From Mycteria americana (Eukaryota; Chordata; Aves; Ciconiiformes; Ciconiidae): a stretch of DNA of 64,000 bases. Of this stretch, positions 12,797 through 57,420 are shown piece by piece; the stretch's first letter is position 1; each line of letters starts with the position of its first letter. The notes beneath the pieces are model-generated. The model did no database searches and had not been told where the DNA came from. It saw nothing but the letters and a program-made list of their open reading frames with translations. A program made the translations under genes and the position numbers. Where the stretch lies: the NCBI RefSeq assembly GCF_035582795.1, contig NC_134368.1, forward strand, positions 30,378,501 through 30,442,500. Direction: 5' to 3'.

Positions 12797-12848
12797 TGCG
12801 GCCGGATGCGCGTCCTCCGCCCCCGCCACCACCCGCCGGCGCCGCTGA
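12789..12848 (+). CDS. Short upstream ORF in the SLAIN2 5'UTR (19 codons)
   Basis: It starts at the ATG inside the YY1/TISU-like element and reads MAAAAGCASSAPATTRRRR, then TGA at 12846. The context AAGATGG is strong. It ends 132 nt before the SLAIN2 ATG, so reinitiation is possible. If transcription starts at or just upstream of 12786, the ATG would be nearly cap-proximal and might be skipped. No peptide function is implied; it may tune SLAIN2 translation. Confidence 0.4.
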   Translation: MAAAAGCASSAPATTRRRR

Positions 12849-46797
<33,949 letters not shown>

Positions 46798-47917
46798 ACT
46801 GCAAAGCTTAATGCAAAGTTCCAGTGCTCATGGATGCTTCCTCACCAGGCTAAGACAGCTTGATTATACAAACTGTTCAGATGTGACTTTTGGGATTTGT
46901 AAAAATTCCAGACCTCTCTGTCTCTAATTAGCACAAACTGGCAGAGATTATAAAGCAGCACTTTAATGACATCTAACATCAGATGTTTGGTGATCATACA
47001 ATCACTTCTACATTAAATTGCTATCAGTTCTGGGTTTTTTTTCTTGCTTGCTAAAAATGTATCAATATGAGCATTTATGACAGTGGCCAATGTCTGGGCA
47101 AAAACCTAACGAATGCCAAAGAAATGCCCATCTTGAAAAACAGCAAGTATAACAGTCAACTTACATTGTCCAAAACTTCATTTTCAGCCTGTTTTAATTC
47201 AGCAGAAAGATTGGTGAATATGTACTATTGAAACAAGACTATGTTAATCAGAGCTAACATTCTGATTGCAGACTGCTACAGTGCTAGTGAAACATTGCTT
47301 TTAACAATTGTATGAGATTCTCATTGGGGAAAGTGGTACGTACATCCTTCAGAAAGAATCAGAAGTTACTCTGAGGATTAGGCAGAACAGTTAGCAGCCA
47401 TGGCTTTTATTAACATTAAAGGTTTGAATGTAGCAGACACACACAAATGCAATAGTATAGATTGCATCTTTCCTATGTTGATTTATCAGCTTTACATGCT
47501 CTTATATGTTTGATTGCCAAAAGGGCTTAGTATCAGTTGTACAATCTTTCTAATCTTAAAAGTTCCTTCCTGGCTCAGGAAAGATGGCCTTTGCTATTGT
47601 AGCCACATTTTTATCACATGGCTCACTATTTGGGAAAAACTTTTTTTACAGCAGGTTTCCTTAAAAAGGAAAGAGCAAGTTGTAATGTTAATTTGTTCTA
47701 ATACCATACCACTATGCTTGCAGCCTGGAGCAACTGTAAATGCTGATAGTTAAGGAGAAGGAAACACAACTATGCACTTGTAACATAAATTTTAAGGTAA
47801 TGAGTTGACTCTTGATGCCAAATGATATTCATTTAGGTGATGTTCCATGGTATGAGGGAGTTTTCTGTATCCTATTTTTTTACTTTCATCCATTTCTTAA
47901 ATTGGTTTATTTTAAAT

Positions 47918-47925
47918 TGTAAATA
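47918..47925 (+). promoter_or_regulatory. Pumilio-type element in the 3'UTR
   Basis: TGTAAATA matches the PUM1/PUM2 consensus UGUANAUA exactly, in an A/T-rich accessible context 1.1 kb after the stop codon. Functional use is inferred only. Confidence 0.45.
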
Positions 47926-48041
47926 TTTTTACAGAAGATATTGCCCATGTAAGTGTGTTTAAATATGTACTTTGCCTTACATATGTGTATCTTACATTAC
48001 TGGTAACAGAGTATGAAATCTGCTATGTCTGTTTACAAGCT

Positions 48042-48047
48042 ATTAAA
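48042..48047 (+). terminator. Candidate proximal poly(A) signal ATTAAA
   Basis: ATTAAA lies 1.25 kb after the stop, with a T/G-rich stretch (CTCTGGTGGCTCTGACTTT) directly downstream. If used, it would keep the Pumilio site at 47918 but drop the rest of the UTR. Confidence 0.3.
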
Positions 48048-50031
48048 TTCCTCTGGTGGCTCTGACTTTATTCTAACACATTTTGCTCAGAACAACTCAC
48101 TCATTAGCGTTTGAACCTTTGTTTTCTGTTTTGGAAGACATCATGCAAACATTTGTAACTAAAGTTGTATTGGGTGGGACTAGTTAAATGGAAGGGATTT
48201 TGTTTGAAGCTTTTTCAGTATTTTGGATGTACAGTTGATGAAGTAAGAGAATGTGAATGGTATATCCTTTGTGCAATGACTGACGAACACTACAAGTTGG
48301 ATTGGATGGTAGGTAGCCTTCGACCCCATTAGTATCTGAGTTTGGAACTGCTGGTGTATTTTGACTCCCACCGCTAAGAGGATAACTAACCCTGAAATTC
48401 TAGCACTTGAATTTTAGGCCAGCATTAATATAGTCCTGGATGAAAAGCCATGCAATACTACTTGACTTGGAAGAAGCCAAATAGGAAGGAGTGGAGACTA
48501 ATTTGCAGCTCTAATTACTCAAGCAAACTTTGGGTTGATGAATGACTTCACACTCCAGACCAAGATCTGTGCTGAGACTTCAAAGTCAGGGTATCAAATA
48601 TACTGTAATTCAGTAAGATTTCAGCAGGGGTAAAGAAACTACCTTGCACCAGTAGACCAGTACATACCACTAATCTAGCCTGGTATCATTTGCTGGCACA
48701 GATAATGGATGTCAGTTAGTATCTGGTGTCACTATTAAGCAGAAGAGAGGACTAGATCAAATGCGCATACTCTCACTAAAGCTCGAATTTTAACATTTCA
48801 GCATTTTACAAAGCAATGCTGCAGTCCTCATTGAAAAAAGGTGAATTTTAATTGGTGGATTTTATCAAACACTTGATTGACTTTTAAATGTTGAAAGTCA
48901 GTTTAGATTATGATATTGGGGGTTTTACCATGGCTGCATCAAACTGTTGTGTACCTTTCCTTAAGTTAAGTAATTCATCACTTGGGTAAGTTCAGCTTAA
49001 GTTTTATAAGGATTCTTTTCTCTGCTGTTCTCCCCCTGAAATACAGCAAATGACTTCCTGAGAAGACAGACTGTCTGTTTACTAGAAAGCCTTTGTGCAT
49101 TACCAGTTTATTGATATCAGGAAATCATGGGGCTCTGTGTTTAGAGATTTACTGCAGAAGTGTGGAAATATGGATTTGATAAACTAGTGCCTATGATTTA
49201 CTTAACTTATGTTTGATATAGTAGTAAGGATTTTATGAATGTGGATTACTTTTTGTGCCAACAGCTTGGAATTGTTGTATGTGTGTAGGCAGAAGGACTT
49301 GTTCTGCTTCCAAAGTTATTTAATTTTTTTTTGTGTTTGAATGTTTTTGTAAGTGTTAAAAGTGTAAAAAAAAATATATAAAATATTCTTACCACAAAAT
49401 ACTTCCTGGATCGTTATTTTTATAACAAATGGTTTTTCAAAGCCTGTAGAAATCTAGAGGGTATTGGTTTAGGCCTTGGTTGGTTGCTTGGGTTGTTTTT
49501 CAAGAACCATATTCACTTTTCCAGAAGTTACCAACATCAGCTTCTGCCCCCTGTAATTTATGAACTGAGTACAATGCTGTATTTGGGTGAAATCTGCGAT
49601 GCCATTGACAGACTGAGGTAGACTTGTGTTGTGCCTCTGCTCTGGAAGGACGATGCATAGTTCAGAGTTATGTGAAAAACTGTATTCTGAATTTTCATCC
49701 AGAGTGACTTGTTTGTGCAATTCTAAGTACATAAGCTGCCTTTCTATTTTTACAGGATTCATGCTCATGTCACCACATGAAACATTTTTCATTTTGAAAA
49801 TTCTGGAATTTATACAGAAAACTGAGCAATGTGAAAAGTGTACCTAGTAAGCCTTCTTTGAATTGTTAAGTACACGTTTTGTGTAGCTCATATATGAATG
49901 CCTCTATCTTTTGGCTCACATACAAGCAAGAAGTTTGTTTTGAATTTGGTAACTCTCTGTAATCTGCATTTTGCTACAAAGCAACGTATCCAATAGTAAT
50001 GTGAATGCCATCTTTTTCTTATCTTGGTATT

Positions 50032-50037
50032 AATAAA
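50032..50037 (+). terminator. Poly(A) signal AATAAA, likely distal SLAIN2 site
   Basis: AATAAA is followed by GTTAAGCCAGG and then TTTACTTCTATTTGGTGG, a plausible U/GU-rich downstream element. It is the last good signal before the intergenic DNA. Confidence 0.6.
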
Positions 50038-52824
50038 GTTAAGCCAGGTTTACTTCTATTTGGTGGCCACTTAATATTAAATCTGTTTAACAAAATTTAA
50101 CCTGTGAGGCTTGCTATTAATTGTTTATCCCAGCGCAGTCCCCTATCTTGTAATTAAGCCAGTAGATTAAAATGTTTCCTCCTGGTTAGCTGACCTTCTT
50201 ACGCAGAGCTGGCTTCACACCTACTGCTTCTAAAATGTGGTCCGCTCCCCCTTCCCTCATCGCTTTTTAGATCAGCAGTCGAACACCATTTACCCTGCTT
50301 CTCTTTTAGTAGGTTTCTGTAACAAAGTCTTCTATATTAAACTATTGTTTATATTCAGCATCATCATCATATTGCAAGACTCAAGATAGAAAATGTTGGG
50401 TTTACAGCTCTTTTATTCTGAGCAAGGTTATGACAGTGCCTTTGGTTTTCGGTATAGAAGTGCTAGGTCGTATTTTGTTTGATAGTGTGTTGCCCTCTAG
50501 GAGTCTGATTGCAATGGTGAAGAAGAATAAGTGATGAACATGTAGGGAGGCAGAAGGTTGAAGCTGCTTATGCTGCTCAAGTCTTGGGGTGGCTGCAAAG
50601 CGTACAGTTTTGATCATTCAAAGCTAATCTTTTAATAGAGGTATTTCTGAGAAAAACAGATGTGGGGAACTAATATGACAGCAGTATGTCTTAGTTGTCC
50701 CTCTCTTGATCTGTAAGAACAGGAGTAAACTTGAGATTTTATTTTTTACTTTTTAAGTAAAACCTGTGTGATGTGAGGTTGCTTCAATTTAAAAAACAAA
50801 TCGAAGAACCCACCTGCTCTTGACTTGTGTATTGGCCGTTCTGTAGTAGGAGGCTGACACCCACAGGCAGGCAGTCTCTCTGTAGTAGTCTTGTTTCAGG
50901 TAGATGAGGCTGGGATTCGGGTGCTCTCTGGAGCACCTGTGTTTTACTCACAACTTCACAGTAAGGAAGATGCTCTCTGCTCAGAGTTGAAGAACTGAAA
51001 GGAGCAGATTCCATTAGACTCACTTTCCACAGGATTGTTTTATAATGGTATTTTCAGCCCTGGTATATCTCATGCAGTTGTACTGTGTGTCACTGTCCTC
51101 TTTACACTAAATGATAAACTCTGTTGCAACTACATTAAGGACTTAGAGGACACAAAACGTGACTAGTGATTAAACTGATTTGCAGATCTTCAGCAGGATT
51201 TAAAGGAACAGGTAGCTAAAATGATTCCTCACCAGCAAAGTGATTTTTCAACTTGGTGCATCATCCACACCTGTTACAAACAGTGGATGACAGGGGGAAA
51301 AAAAAATTATGAGCTTTGGAGGCTGGAAAGACTGAGATTCTTCTCTATGTAGTGTGTCACTCACAAAACTGGACTGCGTCTTTCAGAAGACTAAGACTAA
51401 GCAAAAGATACTTTTGCTGTTGTAAGCTGAGCTCCTGTTATCAACATAAACATAGATAATCGTATGTAACTCCATTTTCTTTTGGAAAATGCTTTTAATA
51501 TCTGACAAAGCTTAAAAGAGAATGGCTTGTGATGCCTTCTCTCCCAGTCTGTTCAGCCCTCCTTGCTGCTTTTAAATTATCCCTGAAAGCTTACTTCTGT
51601 TGTCAGCTACAGCAAGTAAGATTCAAAAAACAAGGGATGAGTGGTACGTGCCTTATGGAGAAGGTGACTGTGCTGTCCATCCCCAGTGTTACTCAACTTT
51701 CAGTCATCCTGCACAACATGCGGAATACAAACTCTGAATTCTTCTGTTCTTTTCCCTTTTCCTTGCCATGATTTTCTTGAGACTGTAGCCAAAATTGCAG
51801 CTTTTCACAAAACTGCTGTTTAAAAACCTTGCTAGTACAAATGACTTGGTCCGATGTCAGACAAGCTACTCCCCTCACCCAGCACATGGTCTCGAGAAGC
51901 CTGACACCGGCTACCTCCGTGTTCCTCCAGCAGCAAGAGGAGAACCAGGTGAACACCTGCCACCCTGGCCAGCTAAACCTCACAGTCAGTTTGGGAGATA
52001 CTTAGTGTAATGTATTTCTCAAGCTTTCTTACAGCTATGTCCATTGACGGAAATGAACGGAATCAATTCTCATGTGAATGATAGCTCGTTTCTGAAGGCA
52101 CCAGCATTTCTTGGTCTGACATAGCTATTTTCTTGCTAAAAGTATTTGGTGAAATTAGTCAAGTAGTACACTTTTCTGTTGGTTTCTACATAAGGTTGCT
52201 TTTTTGTGTTCAAGGAAGGAGCATTCATAGAGCAATTCAACTAGTTTCTTTCTGTAAGGACAGCTAATGTCTTCAAAAACATTCAAGTGGTCCATGTTAG
52301 GGTTTGGGTTTTCTTTGCATGAAAACTCTCTATATAGTAACAGGAAGATGAATAAGGACATTCGTGTTCCATGTTGTTCCTGCCTCTGTCCTGCCCAAGA
52401 AAAAAAAAGGGCCTATTAATATGGGAGTAGGTCAGCAATGACTTGACTTGGGACTCTGCATGGCCTTAGCTGCTTAAAGCCACATAGGTGAATGAGAAAC
52501 GTCTGGGTTGTGACATGACGGTGGTGGGATTGTGGTCAGGGGGACGGGCACGCTGGGCTTTCTGTGGCCTCGTGCTCTTCCCAGGCATCCCGCCTTGGCC
52601 ACGGACAGACAGATTGCTGGGCTGGACTAGGTGCCCCCTGCTCTAACCTCAGCATCACCGCACTTGCACTCACTCCTAGAAGTCTCCCATATTTGTCTCA
52701 AGGCCCTCTTTGCTTCCCTTCAGATGTTCGGCCAACAAATCTGTAGATCCCATTACAAAACCTTAGTTATCCAACTGATCCGTATTCACTGCCCTGTCAT
52801 TTCACAGCTGCTACTGCTCTTGCG

Positions 52825-53508
52825 GTGCTCCAGATGGGTGCCAAAATGCTGATGGGGGAAAGCGATGCTGGACCAAGCTCTGGATTACAAGGAGTTTGGT
52901 TGGGTAAAGGGCTGAGGGTAAGGCCAGCTGCACTGGTACATGCCGAGTTAAAGGAGCACTACATAATCTTTCTTCTTCAAGCAGAGCTGTTTGTCTTAAT
53001 GAAGATCAGCAGGACAGGAGTATCTTGTGCCATCTTAAATATATCTTCATCACTCTCCTCCTTTAGAAATGAAATTTTATTGAGGCACATGCTGCTGTTT
53101 TGCGTCCCCTCTCAAAGAAAAGGGAGTGGGGGAGATCTGGCAAACCCTCAGCTCTTTATGCTCTGCCTCAGCTCCTGTCTTAACTTCAAATTTCTCAGCT
53201 CTACGGTTGTCCATTTACCCCTACATTTACTCACCCAACCACTGAGCCCAGAGCAAGGTTATATTGTTTCTGTTCATCCATTTCCCCGCTGGGCTAATGC
53301 AGACATAAACCCACTGTTAATGCTGCTTCAACTGACCTGTCTGCAAAGGAGTTATGAAAACCTTGTCCTGATTCTTGTCCTTTTAAAGCTGTGCCTGGAT
53401 GTCGGTGACAGCAATGTGGCGTCACCACCGTCACTCAGCCTCAGGAGCAGCCCAGAGCAGCCCCTCTGTCCATGCCCAGCCTTGCTGGCAGGAACCGGCA
53501 GCTCCTGA
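52825..53508 (+). other. Longest uninterrupted ATG frame in the window, 227 codons (doubtful)
   Basis: The frame opens at the ATG at 52825 and closes at 53508. The product is Leu/Ser-rich with no recognisable domain, and hydrophobic stretches (IIFLLQAELFVLMKI, LMLLQLTCLQ) do not form a clear membrane topology. There is no matching promoter. A frame this long is mildly unexpected by chance in 64 kb. It may be chance, a non-coding RNA exon or a lineage-specific frame. Confidence 0.15.
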
Positions 53509-55877
53509 GGCACAGGACACCCCTGCCCGCACAGGCGGCTCAGGCAGCACGGTCACGGCCGCTACCCGAAACTCCTTGCAGAGGAGGCAGCTGTATAGCC
53601 ACAGCAGCCATTGCTAACACGCTGCACCGCTCCTCCCAGGTTGCTGGTGCAGAGCCAGCGCTGCTCAGTCAGTGCACGCAGCCCTCCTGAATACCTGTGG
53701 GAGCAAAAAAAAAAATTCATTATGGTGCAAGACTGGGCTATAGGAGACCCTCAGTCAGTTCCCTGCTCTGCCATACACTTTCGAGGATGCCTCCTTTTCT
53801 TGTGGCTCAGTTCATCATCACTGAAAGTAAGTACCAGTCTTCATAACCTGCGTGCTGGGAGCGAGGGGCTGGTGCGCTGCTATTTAGAGGAAAGGGTCGG
53901 CCAGCCGGTTCATATCTTGTCTGTGACAGTGGGATAAGTTAAGAACGGAAATTTGGTTGACCTCGGTTTATGAGCCCAAATGTCAGAGAGCAGATAATGT
54001 CTACTGTAAATGTCAGAGTCGAGGGATTTTTCTTTTCCCTTTACAAAAAAAAAAATCAAGAAAGATTTAGTTGCTGTATTTATGCTGCCATTCACACAGG
54101 CTCAGCTCCACTGAGCATGACTGGTATTGCCCAGGTACCCAACCATACTGTGGGAATATTAAAAGGGACTTGCTTAAAGGCGTGGGTCTGGTAAAGAACC
54201 CAAGCCCAGCTCAGCCCTCTCCTTCAGCAGCAAAGCAGCTTTCGGTAACACAAGGCTCTGCTAAGGGCTGGCAAATTCAGGTTACTTTCTCCTGAGCAGA
54301 ACACAGGGATTTAATCGATACCTGGTGGGCCTCTCACCAGGGTTTATCTCCACATGAAAATTTGCCCAGGGCAGTGAAGTACAGCCCTCTGCAGGCACTT
54401 GCACCGCCCAACCATCAGTGCCAGCCTTCCTGCCCAATGGCACACTGTCACTAGAAAACATGGAAAACTCCTTTTCCAAAAAAACCCCCAAAACAAACAA
54501 ACAAAAAAACCCCCCACCACCTTGCAACCTACTGCTCAAGGCTTGCTACTGTGTAGTAGGCTCTACTGATTTCTAACCCTTATTTTCCCACCTTGACAGA
54601 GGTGCCACGTCAGCTTAGGCTCCTTTCCCTGGGCTGAGTGCCTCAACGGTAGCACTGAAGTACAAAAAATAAGTGGCTCTCATTGCAGGGCTCAGACCTC
54701 TGCGGGGCCTGGGCTCAGCCCATCTCGCCCACTCCTCGCCCAGGCCATTTTTCTGTGCTGCCCACCCCCCTCAAAGTCTCTCAAGTTTTTTTCATTAGCA
54801 GATTCTTTCTATCACCGTGTTCCCACTCACTGCATCCGCCTTATTATGAAGCTAATTAAATAACATTAATTACCACAGCAAATCACTGAAATCTGGCTAC
54901 CAGTAACCTCATTTCAAAAGTCAAACAAACAGGTAGGTGACATTTATAGCCCATTTACACACTCTGTTTTTAGCCCTTCTATTTTACTGTCTTTCCTCCC
55001 TGCTTTTTAAACTCATAAATATTGCTGGGTTTTCTTTTTTTTCTCTCTTTGCTTCCTTCCCAGGACTCTCCAGACACTAGAGGGAGGTCTTGCTGTCTCT
55101 GTGCTTTTCGCTCCAAAGCTCGGTCTAGTTCAGCTTCAATTCACCACATCGTCCTGAACTTAGACAGACTTGTTCATAAGGGCCTGAATGAATGTAACAA
55201 CAGCTGCATTTATGCCAGGAAAGCCCCACGCTGAGGGAAGACCAAGCCGCGCACAGCTGGCCATAAAAACCACCCCTCGTACAGGTATGGGACTTTAAAA
55301 GAGAAGAGAGAAAATGCAGTGTATCTTTCCTGCACATCATCTTTCATTCTTACAGATGCCAGGCTACACCCCAGCTTATCAATGACTGCTCCAATGCCAG
55401 TTTTGCTACTTTACTCTTGCTGTCTAGATTTTATGATTTAGGACTTTTTATTTTTCATACATATCACGGAGTCCAAAATATCCCTGTTAGACTTTTTACT
55501 CAGTGTCAGGTGGATTTAAACCTCCTGAAATGTTTCAAGATTTGAGACATATTTTCCCACTGGTCTGGCTTTTTCCCACTAAACGTGTAGCATCACACAG
55601 CATCATCTCAGGACTGCAGGAGGTAAAAAGGCTTGTATTGAGCTACTCACAGCTGGCGCGGATCACCCAAGAAATACACCCCTCTCTCCTCTTCCACGGC
55701 GGGTCCACCTGCAGTTAACGCAGCCCTCGAGTACAGCCTGTCTCCAGAGCAGGCAGAGCCCACCTCCAGAGCAGCTCCTCTGAACAACCTGAGTGTAGCA
55801 ATGAGCCACCAGCTCCCACCGCCACCGGCACAGCTGTGACATTACAGGGGTAGAGCCCGTGTCGCACAGAGGCTGCT

Positions 55878-56123
55878 TCAGCCCTGGCGCAACAGCAGCG
55901 CCTGCAAACTGATGCCGGTACTACTCTGCAACGGGGAGGACGGGCCAGTCTCCTTTTCTGCAGAGCCTGGCTTCTCAGGGCTTCCAGATTTGGGCATCTG
56001 ATCCAAGAAATCCACTGGGAAGCGCTCAGCTGCGACCTGCATTTTCACACAAGCGACAGTGGAATTTGCATTTGGTATATTAGCGCTCAGTACGCTGGTT
56101 GCCCAGCTGCTCTTACTGTTCAT
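55878..56123 (-). other. Compact minus-strand frame, 81 codons (doubtful)
   Basis: It starts MNSKSSWATSVLSANIPNAN and continues through VAAERFPVDFLDQMPKSGSP to a stop. The composition is balanced and protein-like, unlike neighbouring frames, but no family is recognised and there is no promoter or splice evidence. Confidence 0.15.
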
Positions 56124-57309
56124 TGTACCCTTAAAATATTGAATTTTTGGTTACTTAAGGTCTTTCTAAAATCTGCCCCTTAGTTCTAAGATAATATATT
56201 TTATTATCTAGTAAAGGGTGAGATCCCTGCCAAAAAGCTCTTGAATTTGAAAAGAAAAGGACGAGGATGCTAACAGTGAGTGCCAGCGTGCTGCGGGGAC
56301 AGGGAGCAGCCGTGGGCTGCGAGGCAGCCTCTCCTCCTGAAGGGACAAAAGTGCTGGGACGTCTTTGCTGTGCCACCGAATCAAAGGGTTTAAAGAAGTC
56401 CTTGCAATGAAACCCCCATGCTTGGTTGTGGCTGCTTGCTGGAGGAGGGCAGCGAGTCGTCCTCGCTGCGGAGCTGCTCTGGGGGCAGAATTCGTACGTG
56501 TCCGTAGAGACTGAAGGTGATTGATTGCTCGTGGCTTACGGCACGTCCTACGGAGGGTTTCAGCAATACCGCTCAAATACTTCAAGAAACTACAAGTGAA
56601 AATTGATTCTGTGGATGTTTAGCAGTTGTGGAGACACAGAGATTTTTTTGTGATGAAGGGATCACGCTGTACGTGTTTACTCCTGGGGAGTAAGGTACGT
56701 GCTGGAACTCAGTGCACTTGTCTCCAGCGTGCAGCTTTGCCACCATTTCCAGTGTGATCTCAAGCAAATTGAATTAATCTCAATGTATTACTTCTCCAGC
56801 TGTACGTGAGCATGATAATGTAATGATCCTGTATCTTTGTGCTTGGTAATAAACCCTTTGGGGAATGGGGAAGGACAGAAACCCCTCCCCAGCTGGTTTT
56901 GCCTAGCACCTAGCATTTTGGGACCTGGTTTTGTTGGGCTTCTTGGTATCAGTTTGAAGCAATTTGCTTTGCGAGAAGGAGCGTCTGTATTTCCAACTCT
57001 GTTATCTCCCTGTCCATCCCCGGCTCCTGTCTTGCACGGGGCTCCCTTGCCTGGAGGGGTTTGGGCAGGGTTTGTTTGGGTGGACTTCCCTTCTGGGCCT
57101 GGGATTACTGCACAGTACCGCTCACACCTGGGTGGAAACGCTGAGCACCGGTACCTTACATACCTCTTTGGGTAGCTACTCCTATGGTCCCGGTTTGCAT
57201 CGACTTCAGCAGCAAGACTGTCCTACTGAGAATTACTCAGCATTTAGGCTACCCATGTATATATGGGTAAAACATATGTTTCAAATATCTTATTTAGAAA
57301 TTATATGTT

Positions 57310-57420
57310 AAAAAGTGTATTTGTAATAAATGTTATATATTTTTATTATTTAATTTATTATTTATTATAATATTATTTATTAATTTAATACATTAAAATA
57401 AATTTAATGATATTTCTAAT
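57310..57420. repeat. AT-rich low-complexity stretch
   Basis: Repeated TTATTA / ATTTAT units with only a few G or C in about 110 bases. Confidence 0.8.

Larger units (their letters stand above)
46798..50055 (+). other. SLAIN2: SLAIN2 3'UTR (predicted extent)
   Basis: This is AT-rich sequence without coding frames after the stop. A canonical AATAAA at 50032 with a GT-rich tract 20-30 nt beyond suggests the distal end near 50050. Earlier candidates are ATTAAA at 48042 and an A-rich AATATATAAA patch near 49370. A Pumilio consensus TGTAAATA lies at 47918, and many ATTTA pentamers are scattered through it. A 3'UTR of about 3.2 kb is long, and I recall mammalian SLAIN2 also having a long one. Confidence 0.65.

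Noticed and set aside
12459..12848. 129-codon + frame ending in the uORF
   Set aside because: Low-complexity translation of CpG-island sequence. Its upstream part probably lies before the transcription start; only the last 19 codons (from 12789) are kept as a possible uORF.
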